Part shown: piece after piece, positions 35,553 through 47,500 of the stretch | How positions within the stretch are numbered: the stretch's first letter is position 1 | How the letters are laid out: every line of letters starts with the position of its first letter | The notes under the pieces: generated by a model | Database searches by the model: none | Told to the model about the DNA's origin: nothing | The model's input: only the letters and a program-made list of their open reading frames with translations | NCBI GenBank assembly: GCA_037576195.1 | Contig: CM075104.1 | Span: 22,522,211-22,586,210 of the forward strand | DNA length: 64,000 nucleotides | Source: Phytoseiulus persimilis | Taxonomy: Eukaryota; Arthropoda; Arachnida; Mesostigmata; Phytoseiidae | Direction of reading: 5' to 3' | Translations under genes and position numbers: made by a program

Positions 35553-38500
35553 TCAGCGCCCCAGGAAAAGCAGAGCCAACGGATATGCTACGCAAACAAG
35601 GAAGATGAACTCTGCGACCAGGTAATGTCTCATGACACCGTCTACTTGACCCGGTCCTCGCGGAGCTCGTGCCCGTCTCCAGCGCTTGAGCATATCGGGG
35701 ATTCTTCCGAACCGCGACGCTCGTTTCGCCGGCCTTGAATTCGAGTCCGCTTGATCAGTTCCGATCCTTCCGAAAATTTTCTGGAAGAAGAGAACACGAT
35801 TCAATATGATTCCCCCCGATAGGGCTCTTCGTTGCGATAGGGGTTCATGAGGTAAAGTGTCAGAGTGTGCCACAAGCATTCTCGGGGTCTGTTGGCAGAG
35901 CGGAACAGATTATATCCGTTAGACGTCATTCTATTGAGTTATTCGCTGTCGCTTAAAGTTCCTGCCTTCTTGAAGAATCAAGAACAGTATCTTCTAGCGA
36001 TACTCCATCAGAGAAGGAAACTCTCTTATTTAGCCCTAAGGCGAGTTCCTTCCCTCATCAGGCATTCAACAGGAGGTTGAACATGACCTGCGCTCCCCCC
36101 AACAAACAGATCCGAACTCTGTTCAGAACTCCTCTGACCGGCCGACTACCTTGCTCCTGCCATGGAGCGCTCATAACTTTGTTGAGCCCAGCTTTGACTG
36201 GGAGAGCTTAATAAACCCAACCGCAGCGGGAGTGGTTCATAAATTTCCGAGCCAACAACTCTCAGCGAATTTTCCGAGAGTGTGACGTAGCTGTTGAATC
36301 GAGTTGACCACTGGAGGCACACCCTAGCGGCGGGACTCCACGGAACACGTCACGGCTCCGACAGACTCTTCCCGGGTCGAGGGTCCTGAACGCAAGGAAC
36401 GCGAGTGTCCTTTCAAGGCTGACACAGAACACAATGCACGAATCCTCGATGACCATCAGATATTCTCTGACGAATACATTCTCTTGAGGTCATACGACGA
36501 TATGTCATTTTCCTTCGCAGGGACCATGCCCAGATGTCGGACTCCTGCCATCATCAAGCCTCGACCACGAATGCCTTTTTGGACCGAACCATACAAACGG
36601 AATCGCGAAAGATGCTTTGAAACTGTTGTCGTCAGTCTCTACCCAGATGAGTCGCGGTGAAACTGATTGAAGCAACCTCGCTTGACAAGATACTGGAAGC
36701 AAGCAGATGAGAGGGATCCCGTTCGACCACATGATTCCGCGAACCGATTCCCGATGTTGGCTCCTCTCTCAGAGATTCGTACGAATCGAGATTTATCAGC
36801 TGTTCGGCGACTGCATCACGTAAGGATGGATCGAATCGGGATGGGCTAAGGAAGACTTTCACTCGGTCGCGAGGTTTCTCCGCATCGATTCGATCGCAAA
36901 GAGCGCCGAACGCAACTTCCTGTTCAATGTAACAAGAACTCCAGTTTTTGAGTCGAATCATATTTGCCCCGAGAGGACTGCCTCTATTTGCACTCTTTGC
37001 AGCGCGGAAGCATCTCATTCCCCTTCCCAGGATGTAAAAGGTCAGCCTTCGACCCAACCCTGAGGCGGTCGAGTGATTGGTGAGAGTTCGAGCCAAGACG
37101 AGGGTCAACGTGGTGCGCATCAGCCTCAAGCCGCGGTTCCTTGCGGCTGAATATTCAACGATCCGACTCTCTGACGCGAACACCAACCTGATTGAAGAGC
37201 TGATGTAACTGGTTTCGTTTATCTGATGCTTCGTATCGTTTGATGAGGTGATTGGCTCTTTGCACCATCACACACTCGATGATGCTGGCGAAAACATTAA
37301 GCAGGCAAAGCATCACAAAGTAGTCGCAGGCCTGCAAAGCAATCAAGCTCAGTTCGAATTGATCTTTATGCCTCTCTCGCAACCCTTCCGGAACATGCGA
37401 CGATGAGTTTCGAGAGAACAACTTCTTCCGAAAAGCAGAACTCAATCGAATCCATCGGCAACCTTGAACAGCATGAGTCTATGCGGGGCTCCTGATCGCT
37501 GTAACTCCATAATCGCCCATAGTTTCAGCTCCATGTTCGACTTCCCGACAGAGGACTCCAGACAGCTCCAGGGAGATAATCGGAAGAGTCTTGTAACGAG
37601 TGGATTCCTCGAAGTCTAGCCCTGTTCAATATGAGATGTCTCCTCTCGGTCCAAGGACAACAATGCGGATGAGATTCGCACATTGATTAAGCGCTCTGGA
37701 GGGCTTTTGCTGGACCGATGATATCGAGAGCATCGCAGCAATTATACGCGCGAAGAGGAACTCTAAACATTGAGTTCCGGATGAATGAAACTCGTTCTTC
37801 AAGGTGAAAATATCAGCATTTTCTCTCCTTCCGGTCCATCTGGACAGAATCCTTATGGTGTCGATGGTCGTGAGAGCTCAATCCAGAGTGGATTCTCTCG
37901 CTCCGATGTATACTCGGTGGTCATTGTAAGTCGGGAACTTTCTATTCTTTTGCTCATAACTCGGGGGAAATGTCCGAGCGCTGCGTCACATCCTTATATT
38001 CCATGAAAGAGTCCGAGAATCATGAACAGCTTACGGTCCCAGAAATATTGACTCTGTAGGGAATCAAGCCCGTTGCTGCCCCTTTCGCCTCGTTGGAATA
38101 ATCAAAGATTGAAGGGCTCAGATCCCACAATCGGCCTTGGCAACATTCAATGACGGTTGAAGAGCTCTCCGCGCACGCTGCCCATAAAGAATGCAAGACC
38201 AGGCGGCTCGCGGAGTCAGGGCCTTGAAAATTTTGTGAGTCCCTCTCGATATCCTTCTCCCCAGAATTATTTGAGCCCGGCGTCCCGGCTCTAGCCCGAT
38301 ACAGACCCTACCTGCCCTGCTTGTTTCTTCGAAATCAGAAGGATGTTTCATAGTTATTCAAAACTTGCTGTGACCGAGAACAGCTCCCAGGATGCTGTAG
38401 AAGGAAAAATGTTCCGTTCGGCTTCAAGTCAAAGCGTCGAGGGTCATCGATGTACACCGCACACGACGGAGTCCACGGATTCTTGATTCTGACAAGGAGC

Positions 38501-41500
38501 GAGGCAGTGGCGGACGTACCTAACATGCGTCACGCAAAACACATTCGGAGGACGGATAGGAAGAAAGGAATGATATGCTGAGCGTCATGAGAGGACGATT
38601 CAGTTCGGATCCGAGCTCGACTGTCGGTCGGGAATTCCTGATCGGAGTTATTTCAGGTCAGAGGAATAATGACATGGATCGCATTCATGAAGCGAAAGTT
38701 CCGAAGGTCGAATCGCCTGTTTCGTTGAAACTCGCGTCGTTGTTGGAATTTGTTCCGAGGCCAGGCAATTGCAGAGTGGATGCCTGAGCCCCAACGCGAC
38801 TCTCCGGAAGCTCTCGAACATGGACGCTCTCCGATAACGTAGCTGAGCACTCGGGAAATCACTCCGAGATTCGATCTACACATGAACGAGTCGAACGATA
38901 TGAAGACCTCCCACGGAGAATGAGCGCTGGAGCCAGCCAGGATTGATCTTTGGAAGCTCCGACGAGGGGAAGTTCGTTCATTGCGGGCGTTTTGAATTAT
39001 CTTGAAGCGGGATTCATCTCTCGTGAGTTCGGGCGCCGCTGGGTTGGTTGGCGAGGAAGTCTCAAGCGAGGGCCTGGAATAGCGATCCTAAGACGTTCCC
39101 GATTCACCCCTCTTGATCAATAGATCCAGATAATTCTCGTGGGAGGTAGGGTCAGTAAGTCTCAGACTTCATCGAGGAGCAAGGGAGCCTGAGAGCAAAC
39201 TCTTGTTTCCAATACGTGAACCACCGACTTCCTATCCATTTTCAATGCGAGTCGACGATTCCCCCTGTGATGAGTCAGCATACTGCAATGAATTCCGGAA
39301 GCCATCGAGCGATCTTCCCCAGGCGAGAAATCGTCCGCAAAAGCGTGGTCGAGATCAGCTTTGACAGCTATGTTACGTTCCAATACCGAAAGGTGATTCC
39401 GGGACACTTCTGAGGGCTGGCTGAGAGGTTCAGCCGGGAAAAAAAAAATATATATGTTACGTTCATTTTGAGGTTCGAGAGCATCCGAAGAATATCGACA
39501 AAGAATCAGTCTGAAGGGGAGGGAGTTAGGTGGAAGCTCTGTCGGGAATGAGACAAGATCGTTCTGGAGCTTGGCCGACCAACTTCCCTGAATCCAGTGA
39601 GATAACACTGAACAATTATTTGAACGCACAGATGATTCCGAGCTCTCGTTCTAGTTATTCTCCGGGACAGATATACAGCAGAGCACCTTCTCAGCTGTAA
39701 CTTCCCGAATTTTTGTCTGACCGCAGAAGGCGTATCAAAACATCCGCATCTATTATGGATGACATCGAGACTCCAGGCAAAGCAGCTGGCCAGGACTCCT
39801 GTTCGCCCATTGCGGCCACGTTGTGGACTCGCGTGGAAGTTCCGAAACATCAAGCTTCTTGAAACTCTTCCGAAGCATTAACTCCCTTGGAACTTCTCAT
39901 GGGAGCTGGGGGAAAAGTCCCATCGGAAACTACCAAACTCACGGAAAAAACGGGAAGTCGGCAAAATCGGGGATGACAGGGACATCGCGGCGACAAGGTC
40001 ACGGCGCGACCCGATGTGCGTCAGGAACCCTGTTTTCCGTTGTGTTCGTCATCAAGGGTGCCATATTTCCTTGATCAGCTCGAGCACACAGGATGAAGTC
40101 GGTGGAATGAAATGAGCAGGACAGATCCCCCATGTTTCTGGTGCCTCATCTCAGTCTAACTTTGCTCGTCGGTGGAAAACGCTCTTACGAGCTGCTCGAC
40201 CCAGGATCCGCGGGCAGAGCAAACTCCTTATTCAGTCATTCCCGACCGCACGGTCCTCGCCCGATCGCAGTCACGAGAACGGTCATCTTCTCGTCTGCGT
40301 GCGTTGGAGACACACCAGGCTCTTCTTGAGATTGCGGAAGCCACAACCGCATACCGCCGCGGCGACGAGCCGTGGTCTCACTCCTGAGCCACAACAAAGT
40401 AAACAAGCTGCACGCTCAGCAAGCAGTACAATACAGGACAGCGTTCTCCTCCTGTCTCAGTATACCGGAAGCCGTCTTTTCCTTGCAGCATACCGGCGCT
40501 GCTTCACTCGGTCCTGATGTTACCTGAGCGAGAGATATCTCGGGATTCCTCATGAATTCGCACAGCGACCCTTACCGTCACAATGGGGAGCTGCGGCAAC
40601 TGGTTTCGGAATGTACTCATCTGGAAGAAAATTGCCAGGAGCGTCGTAGCCGTGATGTTTACTCTCGACGCAACTTCCTGTGAGCTCATCCAGAAGGCTG
40701 CGAAAGCCGTAATGACGTTTCCCATCAACGGGATGTACGTGCTCATTAACTGGTAGAAGACGTTCCTCCGGAACTTGACCACGAAGCTGACCCCGCGGGC
40801 CTTGAGCTCTGGATAAACTGCAAGATGTACCTCGTGATTTCAAACTGTTATGAATGTCGGAAGTCAGTGAGGGTTGACCCGATTTTCCGGATGAGGTATT
40901 TGGTTCGTAAGTTTTGCAACGAGTGATTCCGCCTCCAGAACCCTAGGTGAAGTTCAGTCAAGGATCTCATGACTCACTCGGATCTGACCAACGTTCCCGG
41001 AGGTATGGGAAGTGTTCGTGATCTGTGGTGTACTGCAGGGAGAGTAAACTGGGATCAACTCTGAAAGCGGATCTCTTCGGCGCTTCGTCGTGCTCGAAGT
41101 CCCTCCAGTAAAACCCGAGGTCACTCCCGCCGTGGATAACTGCAAGTTAACGTCACTTCACAACTCCAATATAATGGGATGAGCGAGCTAACTTCCACGT
41201 CCGGATCACTCCGATATCGAATCCTGCCCAGAATCAATAACTCGAAGCCTCGTCGCAGGCATGTATCATCGCAAGATTTTTCTGATCGCAAACATATTCT
41301 TCGAACGATGAACCGCCTGCAGATATTTCGTTCTGGTTTCGTTTGAGTCGTGTCGCTGATTTTCTCCGAGATCCGCTGCGAAACTTCCGGCCTCCGCTGT
41401 TTGAGCAGAACAAGCGGCCGGGACTGCAATCTGCCAAGCTGTCCTGTCATTCGAGAGCCCCACTCGAGCGGAGCCGGGGTAGCAAACGGCTTCGAAGTGA

Positions 41501-44500
41501 TAAATATCGTCTTTCGTTCCAAACAAGCCATGGAATGACGTGCGCCGTTTCTCCTGATCCTGCGCCCATCGACAGCCGACCGCTCCCATTATTTCGAGAT
41601 GTTAGTTCAGATTACCGTCTGGGCTTGACGACTTCTGCGGAAAATGAGAATTCACTCACAGCTCCGAACGTTGATGGAACATTCCTGCCGGTCGACAGGA
41701 AACCAGATGAAATCCATAACGCACTTCATTGTCGTGGACAATCTGAAATCGGAGACTAATACACCATCAGTTAAGACCGAGGCATCCGAAAGCAATGAGG
41801 ACACGTCTAATGCAAACTTCTTGTCTTCAATGCAAACTCATCATGGGGACGTCAGCTCGAATAATCGCCACGGACTTGATTTTCGTCTTGTATCCACATC
41901 CGTCGCTCAACCGGGTCACTTCCAGGTCCGTCGTGGGGTTGACAGCTGAAGGCATAACGACCGAACTCGCCTCATCGAAATACAAATCCGGATACCAGAA
42001 CTGGTCGATCTGGAACGCGATTCTCTCCTGAGCGAAGACAGCTCATATTCTAGAGCGGAATCGTTTCCTCCGAAACAATCAAGGAGCGACAGTAGAATGA
42101 GGCAATCGTTCCGACCTGATCTGGCGGGATTATCGCGGTTTCATCCACTGACGCTGGCGGACTGATCGACAATGTTTCCATGCGTTTACGGTCCAACTCG
42201 CAGACTTCTCCGTTGACAGTCCAGTTCATTACCAAGAATAGCTCCATGCTGAACTCCTACAAAGAAAGCTTCTTTTCCGAAATTCTCCTTCCGAGCAGAT
42301 GAGGAGCAGCATTGGCCTAGACATGACCGACCTATCTCGCTTTTGTCGTCACCTCCACTGGCCCTCGACCGACATGCGTAATTCGATTCTGGCGGGGGCG
42401 GATTCGGGAAAATAAAAGCTTTCAGTTGAAGTCTCCGAGGAGTGGAGCTCATCTCAGGGCCATTGATGATGAGTGGTCTCGTGTTACCGCGCGAAATAGC
42501 GGGGAGCTTTGGAGCCCGGGAAGAGAGAACAGTTCGCCGTCTTTGGTGAGTCGATCCTATCAGCTTCCTGCTGGCCGAACACGGAGGAGATGCCCTGGCT
42601 ACCGCATCTGTATTGTGACAATTTCGAGTACATTTCTCCATTAGAGGATGTCGGTCTCGGTTTGAGCAAATATTCGATCAGGCTTCTTCCTCTTGGGGAA
42701 CTCAATATGACCTTGAAGCGAGGACAAAGTGCGGCCGATCGATTTTCCAGAGAAATGGTTGCTGAATATGCTGGAAAACGCTCATCTGAAACGTCGAAAG
42801 TTGACTTTCCATGCGATCGAATATGCTACTAAATCACCGACGCAGATGCCCACGACCGATGACTCTCACGATCACACTCTTCGCATTGGAATTCCGAGTA
42901 AACTCTGATAGTACTAGGTAACCAGATGAGAAATTTACGATTCTTTCGGAAGGGGTTTTTCTATGATAGCCCGTGGTGTAGACACCGCGATAGTGAAGTT
43001 AGGACTCGCTAGGCGACGGTGTCCTGATTTTTTGAAATGGGGAAGTGCGGAGTTCCCCATAGTTGGTCAGTGTCCCGTATCTAGACATGAATTTTCGGAT
43101 TTTGAGGACTTGAAAATTATTTTCCGATTCGAGGACTGATTTCCCGGTCAGACATCGGCCAAAGGCACTCGTTGACCAGACGCCGAAGCATCTGACGCGT
43201 CGCAGAAGACTCGATTTACTCGAAAGTTAACATTTGAGTCGGAAAATAATTTTCGAGTCGATAATTAATTTCCGAATTCTCGAGATTCAACAATTGATGT
43301 CCACCGATATCAAGTCGGCTCACCCCACAATCTTCATTTGCGTAGGAGTTTCGTGGCGGAGGGCTCGGCGGCCTGAAGCTCAGCAGGTCGATCCAAACGT
43401 TTGAAAACGAGGGCGGGAAAAGCAACACATTTTTCCTGGCTCTGCTCCAAAGCTACCTGTGGGCCTTCCCCATCGGAAACTTCTCAACTCTCGAACAACT
43501 CAGAGAAGGGTATGCTCAAGGGGTGAAGGCGGGGGAAGCGAACTTGCCATATTGTCACCCAGACCAGAGTCAAGCGCATCTGAATAAATCACGGAAAAAC
43601 TATTGTTTCTTAGGTTTTGCAAACGCTTGTTCACCTCTTACTCGAAGAACCGCTAGCCGAGCTTGGTATCTGTCATTGCTGTTGCTTCTTTTCTGTTTTT
43701 CAGCCTGTCAGACTCATTTGAGCTCGCGACAGAGTTGTCAATGATTCACCAGCTTACAGAGACCGACTGTTCGTTAGCATTACTTCCAGTGAGGTTGGAC
43801 GGGTAAGAGTCTCTCTTCAGACACGTTATGGGGAGGATCAGGTCAACAATGATTCTCCGATACCTGCACAGGAGAGGCGTAAATATCCTATGAGCAACGT
43901 CGAACCAAGATTGAAAGAGGGAATTATTTGGGTTGACCTTCGTCCCACCTCTCCACTGGAGCTTCCGTCCGGGAGTCTGTTTCAGTACCGCGAGAGTTGA
44001 AGAGAATAGCTCATGCTCCCGAACAAATGCTGATCGGTCGTGTATGGGGTCAACCTATCGGACACGAAATATGTCTATTGAAGTGCAACCGGTTCGGCCA
44101 AATTCGGCGAAGGATCGATAAGAACCCTTGACAGGAGAAAATCCTTGACTTCCTGACTTGGAAAATTCCATCAACTTTCTCGGAACGGAGCATTTATCGG
44201 ATCCACGCTCGATCGGTTTCCCCGCTCGAATCTCAGCCGCGCTGATCTGGAGGGAATTTTCTCCCTACGGCAGGTATAATCCCGTCAGTTCTAGGAATTC
44301 AGGTGCTCGACTTTCCCAATGGCGACCATGAAAGCACGAAGAACTTGAATCTCATACATTGAGGGGAGATCCTCGCCTGGCATCGTGGAAAGGTGGAGCA
44401 AGTTCAGGGCTCTGACCACGTCGAAGAGATATGATTCTGCTCGGAGAACGCGTTTCGCCGAAATCTGCGAAAACAAAAGCATACCGTTTTTCACCTCTGG

Positions 44501-47500
44501 CAACAAGCTTGTTGTTAGAGAGTGATTCCAAAACGGTGACCCATCACACTCTGCTTGCGCGACAAAGTCACTGTGAGTGGTCGAATCCTCCACCCCCGAT
44601 CCCGGAAAAGGCTTCCTCGTTGCCCTCCATAATGCCGGTACTCTTCGAAAATTCTCTCGGACTCCGCCGCGCCCAGATTAGCCCGATCCACAGAGTGTTT
44701 GCAGGCTATCGCTGCTCTTCTTCTTCTCGACTGCGACGCCCTCCAAGAAGAGAAGTTTCATGGCTCACACTTGCTCGAGTCGGAAGGGCACGGGACAGGC
44801 TAATCAGGACTTTGAAAACTATTTCTGAGATCTGACACCAATCTTCTTCCTATGGCAGCGCTCCTGAGAACCCCTCAGATCGGAAGGGTACTGGAGTCCG
44901 TCCGAATCACTCGTACACCTCAGACGTAGATTTATTGAGGGACATGACCCGAAAACTACCGTTGACGTTACCCGTGTCGGAAACGTTATGTCATATTCTA
45001 TAGATTTCTCCTCCGCTAGCATCTGATTGAGCGTGTCTCTCAAGCGACAGGGAACGTGACAACGGACCGAGAAGCGGCATGGCTTTGTCCAAGTCGATCC
45101 CGGCTCCTATTTTCACCGTGGCTGCATTCGAATGGGTGTTAGGGAGTTTGGTCTCAGGATCGAGAAACCAGAGCGTTCACGAAGTGGGCTTTGAATTCAA
45201 AAGGGGTGAGTCGTTCGAGTTTGGATCTTGAAATTGATGAATGTTCCTGGAAAAATCACGGAGAGCCGAACTCTCTCGTCGGGTACCAGTAACCCGAATC
45301 CCACTCGCCCGACTCCAAATTACTCTCTCTCATCGCTAAATCCTCATGCGTTGAAGCTCCTTTTGCATGGCGATTCGCGTGCCGATAGAACTTCGGAAGT
45401 TCAACTCGACCAATACTACCTTCCCCTCGAGAATGACGTTACCCAAGAATTCTAGACTCCGATTTCGCTTGAAGTTTTCAATATTTCCTCTCGGACTCCT
45501 CAAGTCGTGCTCCACAGTGAGGTATCGTCTTCAATATTCTTATCTTGATTCTCTTACCTTAATTAACTGGTTAAGAATCGTCAACCGTGCCATCGCCTGC
45601 TCTGCTGCGCGCGCTTTTCAGGGAATCCGGCCACATACCGGAGGACCTAGTGGATCCGCGCGAGTTTTTGCGCGTGGGTTTCCATGGCTCTCAAGCTATT
45701 TTCGGATTTCGCACGTCACATCTGAGGCTGGAGATTTGTGGAAATACATTGTAGAGTGCACTGTACTTCACTGCACGAAAACGACTTCGTATATTCGTAT
45801 GGGTTCCACCCTTGTTGCGTCAGCGGAGTGGATATCTCTTTCAGTCAGCTTCTACGCTTCTCCTGGGGATCCGTCGTGGCTTTACTCTAGACTCTAGAGC
45901 AGGGGTGGGCAATTTGGTGCGGCCCGCGGGCCGCAAGAGGTGCTTCGCGGGCCGCAGTGCACAGCACCATCGCGGCCGTGCAAACTCACGGGCCGCCACA
46001 TAAAACGTATCTCAGCGAGCTCGAAGTATTCCTAATCCATGTGACATGTCTCCAAAGAGCGACATCCGGCAAAGATGAGGTTTCAAGCTCAGGAATCGTT
46101 CCCTTTGGCTGCATCAGAAACCTGAGCTCCAGAAAAATCACAACACCTCGATGTGCCTATCGAAGAGTGAACACTCGACTCACTCGTCCACCAAGTTGAG
46201 GAGATTCACTCAGGTTGGGGAAGATCGTAGGAAATGTTAAATCTATTTTCCATGGAAGCGATTCGTCGTTTTCAAGCGCTTTTTGCGCGGGGCCCTGCCC
46301 GAACACAGCGGTCCACTCGCGGGCCGTTCTTTGCCCACCCCTGCTCTAGAGCGTGAGGATTTGGCGGTGAGAGAGAGTCATTTGGATTCGGTTTACTGGG
46401 ATTCGGGTATGTGGGATTCGGTTAACGGGAAATGGGCGAACTCCTTGACGGGAGCAACGAGTATATACAGTTGTGTAAACAGATGAACAAAAGTTCCATT
46501 GCTCGCAGGGCAAACGATGCCTGGAGAATGCTGGAAACGGGTTCGGGGTAACAAGTATGTCTTAAATATGGGATTTTCTTCTCTCGAAACAAGCATTCTC
46601 GAAGGGAGAGCCGGAAAATGCTTTGCACATGCTGGTCCTCGAGCCCTCGGATGATTTCGGAGTGAGTGTTCGTTTCGAACAGCGATCAAATGTGACGCGG
46701 CCTTGGGAACGGTCGCGACGTGATCAATATGAAACAAAAACAGCGGCGCGCAACATAACAGCCACGACCAGGAATTCATCTTCCTCGGAACTCATCAGGT
46801 ACGATGTCCGTATATTGAGCCTATTTAAAGCGAGCGAACGCCGGTGTTTATCTTCTTTTCACACCGGCGATTTGGTCGCGGCCGACTCATCTTACGGGTG
46901 AATCGAAGAGCACTGCGGTTGCTCGAGGGGAGTTTCCAACAACCAATGCACCAAAGTCATGATGAACCCACCGAGCGGGAGCAGTCTGGATTCTCTCCAA
47001 CTCTCATGCCCCAGTAGCGAGGCATCCAGAGATGCGAGAGACGGTCTCAGCATTACTACAGGGGATTTGAGCTGTCCGGGAGCCCCATCAGGAGCAGGCT
47101 TCGATTTGATTTAATCACCATCCTAGTGCTTTGCACAGAGCCCGCATATCGCAATTCAAGTTTGAGTATCACTTGTCTCGTTGTTAGCTCGTTTCGACCC
47201 CATAGAATCTCCGAATGCAACAGTCGCCGGACTGAATGGGGAGCTTCGCGCTTCGGAGCCCTGTTTGAATAGACGTCTTCGGAACACCGGCTCCCGATGC
47301 CCCAGTTGAAAGGTGACTCGTTATCCTAGAACGTTATCCCAAACAAACGGACCTAGAATTTTCCCAAGCTGTCCCCAGAATCAGTCGTTTAGATTCGAAA
47401 AGCCGGAGTTGGGCGGGGAGATCACGTGTTCCTCATGACTCGAGCTTGGAGGTTCAGGCATTGTTCATTGATCATCATCCATCAATTCAGGGATTAATGG

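Noticed and set aside
36632-37186. 184-codon minus-strand frame next to the channel TM3 exon
   Set aside because: It is in a different frame from the channel exon and sits in the intron before the TM4 exon, which joins in phase without it.
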